Assembly: GCA_019113825.1 (NCBI GenBank) | Contig: DXGR01000041.1 | Coordinates: 1-64,000, forward strand | Source: Candidatus Stackebrandtia excrementipullorum | GTDB lineage: Bacteria; Actinomycetota; Actinomycetes; Mycobacteriales; Micromonosporaceae | Direction: 5' to 3' | Length of the DNA: 64,000 nt | Shown: positions 10,953-19,303 of the stretch, one piece after another | Position numbering within the stretch: position 1 is the first letter of the stretch | Layout of the letters: every line of letters starts with the position of its first letter | The notes under the pieces: model-generated | What the model was told of the DNA's origin: nothing | Databases searched by the model: none | What the model saw: only the letters and a program-made list of their open reading frames with translations | Position numbers and translations under genes: made by a program

Positions 10953-12125
10953 CTACTCCTCGTGCCGGTAGACCTCGGCGCCGTCGACATAGGCGGCTTC
11001 GACCCGGCTGTACAGGTCAAGCGGGTCACCCGACCAGATGCAGAAGTCGGCGTCCTTGCCCGCCGTCAGCGATCCGATGCGGTCGTCGACGCCCATGATG
11101 CGCGCGGGGTTGATCGTCAGCGCACGCATCGCGGCGTCTCGGTCCAGACCCTCCTTCACGGAAAGAGCAGCCTGGTGGATGAGGTTGCCGATGGGAACCA
11201 CCGGGTGGTCGGTGGTGATCGCGATGGTCACACCGGCGGCTTCCAGCTTGCCGGGGTTGGCGATGGAGCGGTTCCGGACCTCGACTTTGGAACGCGACAC
11301 CATAAGCGGCCCGATGATGACGGGTATGTCGCGTTCGGCGACGATGTCGGCCAGCAGATGTGCCTCGGTGCCGTGGTCCAGGACCAGTTCGTAACCGAAC
11401 TCATCGGCGATGCGCATGGCGGTGGCGATGTCGTCGGCGCGGTGGCAGTGTTGCCGCCACGGGATCTCCCGCTTGAGGACCCGCGCCAGGGCCTCCAGTT
11501 TGAGGTCACGGTCCACCGGTTTGTCCTCATCGGCGGCTTCGATCTTGGCGAGATAGTTCTGAGCTTCGACGAAGGCACCACGGATGACGGCGGCGGTGCC
11601 GAGCCGGGTACTGGGGGTCTTCTTCTGTTCGCCGTAAACGCGCTTCGGGTTTTCGCCCAGCGCCGATTTGATGCCGCTGGGCTCGCGCAGCGTCATCTCG
11701 TCGACCGTGCGCCCGACGCACTTGATGGCCACGGTCTGCCCACCGATCGGGTTACCCGAACCGGGGTTGACGTTGACGGCGAGCACACCCGAGGCCACGG
11801 CGTCGGCGAACCCGATGTCGGCGGGATTGATCGCGTCCAGCGCTCGCACGTTCGCCGTAACCGGATCGGTCATCTCGTTGGTGTCCTGACCGGCCCAGCC
11901 TTCACCCTCCTCGTTGGTGCCGAGGTGGACGTGTGCGTCGACGAGTCCCGGCACGATCCACTTGCCGGAGACGTCGTGCACGGTCGCGTCCGCGGGTATG
12001 GGCGTGTCGGGTCCGCCGACGGTGTCGATGCGGCCGTCGCGGACGATGACCACCCCGTCGTCGATCCGTTCGGCGTCGATCGGGAGGACCGTCGCGTGAG
12101 TGAACGCCATGGTCGACTCAGTCAT
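10953..12125 (-). CDS. Amidohydrolase family protein (imidazolonepropionase-like)
   Basis: A metal-dependent hydrolase of 390 residues. The frame has the N-terminal beta-strand cap (VIVRDGRIDTVGG), the metal-binding VDAHVHLG near residue 62, HCHRADD near 220, a conserved His in ELVLDHGTEAH, TTDHP with the likely catalytic Asp, and the closing NPARIMGVDDRIGSLTAGKDADFCIW. The start is ATG 12125 behind GAAGGTGA. The substrate cannot be named; related proteins act on cyclic amides and prolidase-type dipeptides. It is convergent with apt and apparently a single-gene unit. Confidence 0.88.
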   Translation of the reverse strand: MTESTMAFTHATVLPIDAERIDDGVVIVRDGRIDTVGGPDTPIPADATVHDVSGKWIVPGLVDAHVHLGTNEEGEGWAGQDTNEMTDPVTANVRALDAINPADIGFADAVASGVLAVNVNPGSGNPIGGQTVAIKCVGRTVDEMTLREPSGIKSALGENPKRVYGEQKKTPSTRLGTAAVIRGAFVEAQNYLAKIEAADEDKPVDRDLKLEALARVLKREIPWRQHCHRADDIATAMRIADEFGYELVLDHGTEAHLLADIVAERDIPVIIGPLMVSRSKVEVRNRSIANPGKLEAAGVTIAITTDHPVVPIGNLIHQAALSVKEGLDRDAAMRALTINPARIMGVDDRIGSLTAGKDADFCIWSGDPLDLYSRVEAAYVDGAEVYRHEE

Positions 12126-12455
12126 ATGTCACCTTCAATCTCAGGATAGGTCCTTACATGGAACCAGGTGGCGGTCGGTAATGGACCGGTGGGCCGTCGA
12201 TGAGCGTGTCGTGTCCGGTCGCATCCTGCAGCGACGACCGATACGTGACCCGCGACCGCGGCATCGGTGAGCCTGCACGCCGCCTGGGACCGCTTCACCG
12301 CCACCGTGACAGCGCACCACCGCGGCGATGTAATACGCACTCGTCTCGAAGGGCGTCGTCCCATGCGGCCCGGATTCGGCAGCGGCCTCCGCCGAAACAT
12401 TTCGCTGCCAGGCGATTAATTCGACCGCGGTGGGGCGTTCTGCCAGGCTCGCTTC
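12126..12455. other. Gap of 330 bases, nothing firm
   Basis: This lies between the divergent amidohydrolase (-) and SDR (+) genes and should hold both promoters. A 50-codon plus-strand reading from GTG 12267 to 12419 begins MSLHAAWDRFTATVTAHH and has no ribosome binding site. It could be a relic or chance. No hairpin or repeat stands out. Confidence 0.4.
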
Positions 12456-13484
12456 ATGAAACTGTTGATTCTGGGCGGAACCGTTTTCCTGTTGAAAAAG
12501 GTTGCGGAGATGGCTGTTGCCGCCGGCCACGAGGTTACGGTCGCGAGTCGAGGTGTCAGCGGACCGCCGCCCGAGGGGGTCGAGCACGTCGTCGCCGACC
12601 GTGACATACCGGGCGGTCTCGTGGGGTTGGCCGGTCGGTCCTTTGACTCGGTGGTGGACGTGACGTGCCTGCCCGGGCAGGCCAAGCACGCGCTGGAGAC
12701 GTTGGCGGCCGCCACCGGTCACTGGGTGTACGTGTCCTCGTGCAGTGTCTACGCCGATACAAGGACTCGGGGGCAGACGGTGCAGACGGGGCCGACTCTG
12801 CCACCCGCACCCGATGACGCCCTCGACCCCGCTCCGGAGGAGTACGGTGCCTCCAAGGTCGCCTGCGAGAATCTGGTTTTGGCGAGCAAACCGGACGCCA
12901 TGATCGCGCGGGCGGGTCTGATCGTCGGGCCGGGGGACCCCACGTACCGGTTCGGATACTGGCCGGACCGTCTCGCCGACGGTGGGGAGGTACTGGCCCC
13001 GGGGACACCACACGACCCGGTGCAGTACATCGACGTCGCGGACTTGGCCGAGTGGCTGCTGTACGGTGCCGAAAGCGGTCTCGCCGGTGTGTTCGACGCG
13101 GTCTGCCCGCCGATGACACGCGCGGCGTTTCTGGCCGCAGTCGGTCGCGGTGTCGGTGTGGAACCCGACTTGACCTGGGTACCGCAGGACTTCCTGCTGG
13201 AACGTGATGTGGCGCCCTGGTCGGGGGAACATTCGTTGGGGCTGTGGCTGCCGCTACCGGACTACGCCGGTTTCCTCAGCCACGACGCTGGGGCCGCCGC
13301 CGCAGCCGGGTTGGTGATTAGGCCCTTGGAGGAGACCGCTTCGACATGGTCGGCGACACGGCCGTACCGTCCGTCGCCCGGTTCCTCCAACGCCGAGAAC
13401 CGATGCTTGTCCCGTGGTCGGGAGAGCACGATTCTCGGCGCATGGCACGATTCGGCCAGACGATACGACAGCTTCACCACATGA
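12456..13484 (+). CDS. NAD-dependent epimerase/dehydratase-like protein
   Basis: An atypical or extended SDR protein of 342 residues. The N-terminal nucleotide motif is ILGGTVFLLKK rather than the usual GxxGxxG, a form seen in atypical SDRs whose substrates are unknown. YGASKVACE carries the Tyr and Lys of the active site, and SSCSVY matches the catalytic Ser strand. The C-terminal part (ESTILGAWHDS) fits the end of related actinobacterial proteins. The start is ATG 12456, with a poor ribosome binding site. Oxidoreductase or RNA-binding roles are both possible. Confidence 0.8.
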   Translation: MKLLILGGTVFLLKKVAEMAVAAGHEVTVASRGVSGPPPEGVEHVVADRDIPGGLVGLAGRSFDSVVDVTCLPGQAKHALETLAAATGHWVYVSSCSVYADTRTRGQTVQTGPTLPPAPDDALDPAPEEYGASKVACENLVLASKPDAMIARAGLIVGPGDPTYRFGYWPDRLADGGEVLAPGTPHDPVQYIDVADLAEWLLYGAESGLAGVFDAVCPPMTRAAFLAAVGRGVGVEPDLTWVPQDFLLERDVAPWSGEHSLGLWLPLPDYAGFLSHDAGAAAAAGLVIRPLEETASTWSATRPYRPSPGSSNAENRCLSRGRESTILGAWHDSARRYDSFTT

Positions 13485-13516
13485 GGATTCGACCGCACGT
13501 CGCCAAGGAGATCTCC

Positions 13517-13879
13517 ATGGAACCGGCAACGATCTGGCACAACCCGTCCTGCTCGAAAAGCCGCAACGCCCACACGGAACTGAACGACCGCGGTGTGGAG
13601 TTCACCGTCCGGAAATACCGTGACGATCCGCCGTCGACGGAAGAGCTGACAGCGGTGCTGGCCAAGGCCGGGCTGGAGCCGTGGGAGGCGTGTCGCACCG
13701 GCGAAGCCGAGTACCGCGACCTGGGAATGGCACAGTGGCCGCGTCACGAGTCCGAACGGCACCGGTGGATCGGGGCGATGGCGGCGCATCCGCGGCTGAT
13801 CCAACGACCCATCGTCATCCGAGGCGATCGTGCGGTGATCGCCCGCACACCGGGTTGGCAGACGATCCTCGCCGACTGA
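13517..13879 (+). CDS. ArsC/Spx-family reductase-like protein
   Basis: A 120-residue thioredoxin-fold protein of the arsenate reductase (glutaredoxin-type) family. WHNPSCSKSRNA puts the catalytic Cys at 12, and RPIVIRGDRAVIAR is the conserved cis-Pro region. The start is ATG 13517 behind AAGGAG. Family members reduce arsenate with glutathione or have unassigned redox roles (YffB type). There is no arsenic operon around it, so a role in arsenate resistance is uncertain. It starts 32 bases after the SDR gene and is probably co-transcribed with it. Confidence 0.88.
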   Translation: MEPATIWHNPSCSKSRNAHTELNDRGVEFTVRKYRDDPPSTEELTAVLAKAGLEPWEACRTGEAEYRDLGMAQWPRHESERHRWIGAMAAHPRLIQRPIVIRGDRAVIARTPGWQTILAD

Positions 13880-13941
13880 CGACGGTGCCGGCGAACGGAG
13901 CTGACGGCCGTGCCGTCGGTGTGACGGGGTAGAAATAGCTC

Positions 13942-15888
13942 ATGCTGTTCGACACGCCGCCACCGACAGTGGCCAAGGTGTGCATCGACAGTCCGCTGCC
14001 GCATTTGGATCGCCTGTTCGATTACCTGGTACCGACCGAGCTGATCGACGACGTTCGCGCCGGTTGCCGAGTCAAGGTGCGGTTCAACGGCCGGTCCATG
14101 TCGGGTTTCGTCATCGAGGTGACCGCCGGCAGCGATTACGTCGGCAAACTCCAACCCCTGCACAAACTGGTATCCGCCGAGCCGGTGTTGTCGTCGCCGG
14201 TGGCCGAACTCGCGCGCGCCGTCGCCGATCGCTACGCGGGGAATCTGTCCGATGTGTTGAGGCTGGCGGTACCTCCGCGACAGGCGCGGGTGGAAAAGGA
14301 GGAGCCACGGGAAGCCGCCGGTCCGATCGCGGCGCCGCCGAGTGCGGGGTGGCGCGAGTACGGCCATGGGGAGGCCCTGCTGGCGGCTCTGTCACGGGGC
14401 GACCGTGCGAGGGCGGTGTGGCAGGCTCGGCCCGGGGAACAATGGGCGGAACGACTGGCCGAACTCGCCGCCGCGACCGCGGTCGCGGGACGGGGCGCGT
14501 TGCTGGTCGTACCGGATCAGCGTGACCTGGACCGGCTGGACCGGGCCCTGTCACGGGTATTGGGGCCGGACAGGCACGTGACGTTGTCGGCGGGGCTGGG
14601 GCCGGCCAAGCGTTACCGGGCCTTTCTGGCGATCCGCAGGGGCGCGGTTTCGGTGGTGGCGGGGACGCGCGCCGCGATGTTCGCGCCCCTCGCCGACCTG
14701 GGTTTGGTGGCCCTGTGGGATGACGGCGACGACTCTCACGCCGAGCCGCACGCCCCATATCCCCATGCCCGTGAAGTACTGCTGACCCGTTCCAACATGA
14801 CCGGGTGCGCCGCGCTGGTGGGTGGGTACTCCCGCACGACGCAGGCTCAGCTGCTCGTCGAATCGGGGTGGGCGACCGCGGTCGTCGCCGACCGTTCGCG
14901 TGTGCGTGTGTCGGCCCCCCGTGTCGTCCCGGTGGGCGACGACGCGGACCTGGCCGCCGATCCCGACTCGGGCGCGGCGCGACTTCCCACGCCCGCATGG
15001 CGTGCGGCACAACAGGCGTTGCGGGCTCGGCAACCGGTGCTGGTACAGGTTCCGCGCCGTGGTTATCTTCCCGCCGTGGCCTGTGCCCGGTGTCGGCGTC
15101 CCGCGCGGTGTGACGGGTGTGCGGGACCGTTGAGCCTTCCGTCGTCGCAGGCGACACCGGGGTGTCGGTGGTGTGGACGCCCGGCCGTCGATCACCGGTG
15201 TGAACACTGTGGTGATCGACGCCTGCGCGCCACGGTGGTGGGGGCTCGGCGCACCGCCGAGGAGCTGGGACGTTCCTTTGCAGGGGTGCCCGTTCACACG
15301 TCTGGTGGGGATCGGCTACTCGACGAGGTGCCCGGTGGTCCGGCGATCGTGGTGGCAACACCCGGGGCGGAGCCGGTGGCCCCCGACGGGTACGGAGCGG
15401 TCCTGTTGCTGGACACCTGGGCGTTGCTGGGCCGAGTGGATCTGCGCGCGGAGGAGGAGACGTTGCGCCGCTGGCTTGCCGCTGCGGCGCTGGCGCGACC
15501 GGGGCGGTCGGGGGGCACCGTTGTGGTGGTCGCCGACGGTGGTTTGCCCACCGTGCAGGCACTGCTTCGGTGGGATCCGGCCTGGTTCGCCGAGCGCGAA
15601 CTGTCCACGCGCTCACAGCTGCGGTTTCCGCCGGTGGTGAGGATGGCGTCGTTGACGGGGCACCCTCAGTCGGTGGCACGGTTTACCGCCCTGGCGAAAC
15701 TGTCGGACGAGGTTGAGGTTCTCGGTCCCATTCCCCGTGACGACGGTTCGGAGCGGTTGTTGTTGCGTACGTCCCGCCGGAACGGTTCGGTACTTGCGGC
15801 GAAACTCCACGAGGCGGCGGCCGCTCGCAGTCTGACCAAACCTGCCGATGTGGTGCGCGTCCAGGTGGATCCTCGCGAACTGTGGTGA
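13942..15888 (+). CDS. priA: PriA-like primosomal protein, ATPase motifs lost
   Basis: PriA restarts stalled replication forks. This 648-residue protein has the N-terminal 3'-DNA-binding domain (LFDYLVPTEL, GCRVKVRFNGRSMSGFV) and the zinc-binding Cys cluster near 380-430 (CARCRRPARCDGC, CRWCGRP, CEHCGDR). The Walker A site is gone: where a helicase has GSGKT this reads VWQARPGEQWAERL, and the DEAH position reads LWDDGDD. Actinobacterial PriA proteins are known to lack these motifs, so it probably loads proteins at forks without unwinding DNA. In related genomes it lies close to fmt, as here. Confidence 0.92.
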   Translation: MLFDTPPPTVAKVCIDSPLPHLDRLFDYLVPTELIDDVRAGCRVKVRFNGRSMSGFVIEVTAGSDYVGKLQPLHKLVSAEPVLSSPVAELARAVADRYAGNLSDVLRLAVPPRQARVEKEEPREAAGPIAAPPSAGWREYGHGEALLAALSRGDRARAVWQARPGEQWAERLAELAAATAVAGRGALLVVPDQRDLDRLDRALSRVLGPDRHVTLSAGLGPAKRYRAFLAIRRGAVSVVAGTRAAMFAPLADLGLVALWDDGDDSHAEPHAPYPHAREVLLTRSNMTGCAALVGGYSRTTQAQLLVESGWATAVVADRSRVRVSAPRVVPVGDDADLAADPDSGAARLPTPAWRAAQQALRARQPVLVQVPRRGYLPAVACARCRRPARCDGCAGPLSLPSSQATPGCRWCGRPAVDHRCEHCGDRRLRATVVGARRTAEELGRSFAGVPVHTSGGDRLLDEVPGGPAIVVATPGAEPVAPDGYGAVLLLDTWALLGRVDLRAEEETLRRWLAAAALARPGRSGGTVVVVADGGLPTVQALLRWDPAWFAERELSTRSQLRFPPVVRMASLTGHPQSVARFTALAKLSDEVEVLGPIPRDDGSERLLLRTSRRNGSVLAAKLHEAAAARSLTKPADVVRVQVDPRELW

Positions 15889-16029
15889 CTCCGTCGTCGG
15901 TGGACGAAGCGTGGACGCCGACCGTTTGCGCCTGTCCTTTTTAGTTCTTTGAGCGTGGCCGGTAGGTGAAGGGGACGCCTGTCGGCCGTGTCAGGTGACG
16001 GACGTCACTGTCGTCTCACCGTTTTTGTG

Positions 16030-16082
16030 TTGCGAACCTACCTCCCGCGGTTCTATGGTTCATTAGTCATGTAATGAACCAT
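16030..16082 (+). promoter_or_regulatory. GntR/YtrA operator overlapping promoter
   Basis: A perfect inverted repeat has 11-base arms at 16055-16065 and 16072-16082 (ATGGTTCATTA and its complement) around GTCATG. A likely -35 (TTGCGA, 16030-16035) and -10 (TATGGT, 16054-16059) have an 18-base spacer, so the left arm covers the -10. The regulator gene begins 25 bases downstream. Autorepression of the whole module is the natural reading. Confidence 0.75.
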
Positions 16083-16107
16083 TGGACCAACTAACCAGGA
16101 GATGGCC

Positions 16108-16473
16108 GTGTTCGATGATCGGAGCCCGATCTATCGGCAGATAGCCGAGCACATCAAGGCCGAAATCCTCTCTGGTGAGCTCGCGGAGGATTCCCAGGTC
16201 ATGTCGACCAACCAGTACGCCGCGGCGTACCGCATCAACCCGGCGACGGCCGCGAAAGGCCTGAGGCAGCTCATCGACGACGGCATTCTGTACAAGCGCC
16301 GCGGCATCGGGATGTTTGTCAGCCCCGACGCACACGACAAGCTCCGCACCGCTTCGCGCGACCGCTTCTTCGACGACGTTGTCGACCCCATGGTCGAGCA
16401 GGCCCTCACCATCGGCATCCCGCTCGACGACGTCGTCGAGCACATTCAGAGGAAGGACGGTAAAAGCACATGA
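16108..16473 (+). CDS. GntR-family regulator, YtrA subfamily
   Basis: A 121-residue repressor with an N-terminal winged helix (SPIYRQIAEHIKAEILSGEL, then NPATAAKGLRQLIDDGILYKRRGIGMFV) and a short helical tail in place of a large effector domain, the mark of the YtrA subfamily. I chose GTG 16108 because AGGAG (16097-16101) is spaced 6 bases from it; ATG 16102 is too close. The stop overlaps the ABC ATPase start (ATGA). YtrA proteins usually control the ABC transporter next to them, often in response to cell-wall or peptide antibiotics. Confidence 0.92.
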   Translation: MFDDRSPIYRQIAEHIKAEILSGELAEDSQVMSTNQYAAAYRINPATAAKGLRQLIDDGILYKRRGIGMFVSPDAHDKLRTASRDRFFDDVVDPMVEQALTIGIPLDDVVEHIQRKDGKST

Positions 16474-17360
16474 CCCTCGGAGTTTCAGCCGCCAACGTCA
16501 CATTGGACTACGGCGATACGCGCGCCGTCGACGATCTGAGTTTCACGCTGGACGGTGGGAAGATCCACGGTTTGCTGGGACGTAACGGGTCCGGCAAGAC
16601 CAGCCTTGTCTCACTCATCGCTGCCTTCAGACGCCCGACCTCCGGCACGATTACCGTCGGCGGTCGACAACCCTTTGAGAACGCCGAGGTCACACCCGAC
16701 ATCTGCCTCATTCGTGAAGCCGGCGACGTATTCGAGTCCGACACCGTCAAACGTGTTCTCAAGTTCGCGGCCACCTTTCGACCCCGTTGGGACGCCCGGT
16801 TGGCCGAAAGGCTCGTGGAAAGGTTTGAGCTGCCGGAACGAAAGCGCGTCACCTCACTGTCAAGGGGTATGCGCTCCGCGCTGGGAGTCGTGCTCGGGTT
16901 GGCCGCTCGTGCGCCCGTCACGATCTTCGACGAAGTCCACCTGGGTATGGACGCACCGTCCCGCTATGCGTTCTACGAAGAACTGCTCGACGACTACTTG
17001 GCGCATCCACGCACCGTCATCCTTTCCACCCATTTGATCGAGGAGGTCTCCTCCCTCTTGGAGGAGGTGTTGATCATCGACAAGGGGCGCCTCGTCACTC
17101 ACGGACCCGCCGACGAGCTCAAGGAAAGAGGGGTGGCTGTCACCGGTCGCACGGCCGACGTCGAAGCCTTCACCCGAGGCATGGAAATCCTGAACACGCA
17201 GCGACTGGGTGGCACGACACGGATCACCGTGTTCGGATCGATGGACGACGGGCGTCGCCGAAAAGCCGCCGAGGCCGGTCTGGAATTGGGCCCGGTGCCG
17301 TTGCAGGACCTTGTCGTCCACCTGACCGGACGGGAACGGAGCGGCGATGACGACGCATAG
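16470..17360 (+). CDS. ABC transporter ATP-binding protein
   Basis: A 296-residue nucleotide-binding subunit that would power the membrane proteins encoded next. Walker A is GLLGRNGSGKTSL, the signature is SLSRGMRSALGV, a form lacking the usual SGGQ, and Walker B is VTIFDEVHLGMD. The switch His sits in STHLIEE. The C-terminal 80 residues form the extra domain often seen in YtrB-like ATPases. The start ATG 16470 overlaps the regulator stop, and the end overlaps the next permease by 14 bases. Export of a peptide or antibiotic is likely but unproven. Confidence 0.93.
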   Translation: MTLGVSAANVTLDYGDTRAVDDLSFTLDGGKIHGLLGRNGSGKTSLVSLIAAFRRPTSGTITVGGRQPFENAEVTPDICLIREAGDVFESDTVKRVLKFAATFRPRWDARLAERLVERFELPERKRVTSLSRGMRSALGVVLGLAARAPVTIFDEVHLGMDAPSRYAFYEELLDDYLAHPRTVILSTHLIEEVSSLLEEVLIIDKGRLVTHGPADELKERGVAVTGRTADVEAFTRGMEILNTQRLGGTTRITVFGSMDDGRRRKAAEAGLELGPVPLQDLVVHLTGRERSGDDDA

Positions 17361-18063
17361 CCCGTCTGCCACGACGACGTTCGTGGACATGTTCCGCCGC
17401 TACCGGTGGGGCGTGTACGGCGCTTGGGGCGCCATGATCGTGCTGTTGGTGATCATCGAAGGTGGGGCGATCCTTCTCGAGTGGGAAACGTCGAGTCTTT
17501 GGCAGGGGTTTCGGTGGACACCGCAAATCGTCCTGTTGGTCTGCGGCGTCATGGTCGCCACGATTTCCACACCGATCTACATCGCGCACGGTGTCACCCG
17601 CCGCACGGCCGCGATAGCCACGGCGTTGTACACGGCGGTGACCGTCACGTTGTCGGCGTTGATCATGGTGGCGGGGTTCGTGGCCGAACGCGGCCTGTTC
17701 AACGTTGTGGGGCTGTCTCAGTTTCCCGACGGCGTGGATCTCGTGGCTTCGCCGACCGCGATCGGTGCGACGTTTGTGGAATTCGCCCTTCTGTTTCTGC
17801 TCTACACACTGGCAGGTGTGACCATCGGCATCGGTTACTACCGTCTCGGCGCCTTGTGGGGCACGGTCCTCATGGTGCTGACATCGGTACCACTGGTCGC
17901 TGCCGAAGCATGGCAGTGGCGAATGTCGCTTGTTTCCGATGCGCTCCCCGTTCTCGCCGATGACGTGTGGGCGACGGGGGCTCTGATCCTCGTGGTGTTG
18001 AGCACGGTCATGGGCGCTCTCTGCATTGCCATGGTTCGCACGGTCGAGATTCACAACAAATGA
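17347..18063 (+). CDS. ABC transporter membrane protein, first paralogue
   Basis: A 238-residue integral membrane protein with about six hydrophobic segments (near 22-40, 58-75, 90-115, 135-160, 170-190 and 205-230). It has a cytoplasmic motif [12 protein letters not shown] that is matched by [17 protein letters not shown] in the second membrane protein of the module (18286). Start ATG 17347 lies inside the end of the ATPase gene, so translation is coupled. It would form the channel with the ATPase, perhaps as a heterodimer with its paralogue. The substrate is unknown. Confidence 0.85.
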   Translation: MTTHSPSATTTFVDMFRRYRWGVYGAWGAMIVLLVIIEGGAILLEWETSSLWQGFRWTPQIVLLVCGVMVATISTPIYIAHGVTRRTAAIATALYTAVTVTLSALIMVAGFVAERGLFNVVGLSQFPDGVDLVASPTAIGATFVEFALLFLLYTLAGVTIGIGYYRLGALWGTVLMVLTSVPLVAAEAWQWRMSLVSDALPVLADDVWATGALILVVLSTVMGALCIAMVRTVEIHNK

Positions 18064-18443
18064 CCATGTGGCGGAAGGTCCCGATCCTGGCCGTGGCAGC
18101 GGAGATATGCCATGTCCTATCGGCCGGGATGCCGCAGCCTCACGCCACCGCCGAGTCGACGCGATCACTGGGAGTGCTTGCTCTCGTCTCGGGAACCCTT
18201 CTCATTGTGTTGATCACGTCGGTAAAACGACGTCGGCACTCACCGAACCCTCCATCCATCAGGCCAGGCTCGGAAAGGAGCCGACATGCACAATCGACCG
18301 CAGACATCGTTGGCGTTGGCACGTCACATGTTCAGCCTCTACATCAGCTACTTCCTAGTGGTGTGGCTGCTGTTGTACGCGGGCGTCGTCGTCGCCATCG
18401 TCGTCGTCGGGTCGTTGACGGTTCCCAAACTGTCCATTCTTGA
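18060..18443 (+). CDS. Possible small single-helix membrane protein overlapping next gene
   Basis: ATG 18060 overlaps the stop of the first permease (ATGA). The first 75 codons have GC-rich third positions and encode MTMWRKVPILAVAAEICHVL... and a clear hydrophobic segment (LGVLALVSGTLLIVLITSV) followed by KRRR. The frame then runs 158 bases into the second permease gene, where it becomes Arg-rich and looks non-coding, so either the true protein ends there by chance or the end has been frameshifted. No own ribosome binding site is seen. It may be an accessory protein of the transporter or a remnant. Confidence 0.4.
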   Translation: MTMWRKVPILAVAAEICHVLSAGMPQPHATAESTRSLGVLALVSGTLLIVLITSVKRRRHSPNPPSIRPGSERSRHAQSTADIVGVGTSHVQPLHQLLPSGVAAVVRGRRRRHRRRRVVDGSQTVHS

Positions 18444-19011
18444 CTTGACGACCATGCCCCCAAGGTATTGGCTTCTCGGTGTCGGGGCGGTATTTCCCAG
18501 CGCCATGCTCAGAGTCTACATTGCACATGGTGTCACTCGTGCGCGTCTGGCGCGAGGGGCGTCGACCGCCGCGCTGGTCGTCGGTTCCCTACTGGCGTTG
18601 ATCATGGCGGCGGCATTCGCGACGGAACACCTGATCTACCGGGGAAACGGCTGGGACCTGCCCGTCAGAGGGCATCTGTTTGAATCCGCGTCCTCCTTCG
18701 GCCTCGTCTTCGGTGAGTTCGCGGTCGTCTACCTCGTGCACTTCTTGGCCGGGTGGACAATAGGCCTGCTGTTTTTGCGGATGGATCGGATGTCGGCGAT
18801 CCTACTTCTGGTACCGGCCTACCTGCCTGCGGTACTAGCCGAATGGGTGCTGGGCGCCGGGTGGCCCGGCCTGGTGTGGGACGGAGTTTTCGGAGAACGG
18901 ATATCGGCGCCGTGGATTGCGCTGGTGGCTTGTTGTGTTGTCATCGCCGGCCAAACGGTGTTGAACGAACGCATGACCGCGACGGTCCCGGTCGCAGCGA
19001 AGTCGAACTGA
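18286..19011 (+). CDS. ABC transporter membrane protein, second paralogue
   Basis: A 241-residue membrane protein with about six hydrophobic segments, the same length and layout as the protein at 17347, and the shared motif [15 protein letters not shown]. The motif sits between helices 2 and 3 in both. Start ATG 18286 has a good GAAAGGAG site, so it is translated independently. A gene duplication inside the module, giving a heteromeric transporter, is the simplest reading. A terminator hairpin follows at 19038. Confidence 0.85.
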   Translation: MHNRPQTSLALARHMFSLYISYFLVVWLLLYAGVVVAIVVVGSLTVPKLSILDLTTMPPRYWLLGVGAVFPSAMLRVYIAHGVTRARLARGASTAALVVGSLLALIMAAAFATEHLIYRGNGWDLPVRGHLFESASSFGLVFGEFAVVYLVHFLAGWTIGLLFLRMDRMSAILLLVPAYLPAVLAEWVLGAGWPGLVWDGVFGERISAPWIALVACCVVIAGQTVLNERMTATVPVAAKSN

Positions 19012-19037
19012 GCCCGGTTCGAACGCACTGTTCCGTG

Positions 19038-19078
19038 GAGCGGTGTTCGGCGCCGTCAAACGCAGCCGAACACCGCTC
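19038..19078 (+). terminator. Terminator of the GntR-ABC module
   Basis: A perfect 14-bp stem (GAGCGGTGTTCGGC at 19038-19051 and its complement at 19065-19078) has a 13-base loop, 26 bases after the second permease. Confidence 0.75.
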
Positions 19079-19186
19079 ACACATCGATGTGCGGGATCCC
19101 CCCGCCGCGCACAACCTCCCCCTCAACGGCCGATGACCACGGACCGGTCTGCAGACGGTTGCCGAAGGCCGACGCCCGGCCCGCGC

Positions 19187-19214
19187 TTATCCACACCAAG
19201 AGGTTGCCTAGACT
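19187..19214 (+). promoter_or_regulatory. Predicted promoter of fmt
   Basis: -35 TTATCC at 19187-19192, a 16-base spacer and -10 TAGACT at 19209-19214. This would give a leader of about 85 bases before the fmt start. Prediction from sequence only. Confidence 0.45.
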
Positions 19215-19303
19215 CGTTACGGCCGCGCGGGTCGCCGGTCGCCACCACGGGCGCCGAGTCGCATCGCGTGAGTCGTCCGGGCATTGGGAGGGAAGAACAG
19301 GTC

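Noticed and set aside
14111-15679. 522-codon reverse frame opposite priA
   Set aside because: Pro/Arg/Thr-rich without domains; priA is clearly coded on the plus strand.
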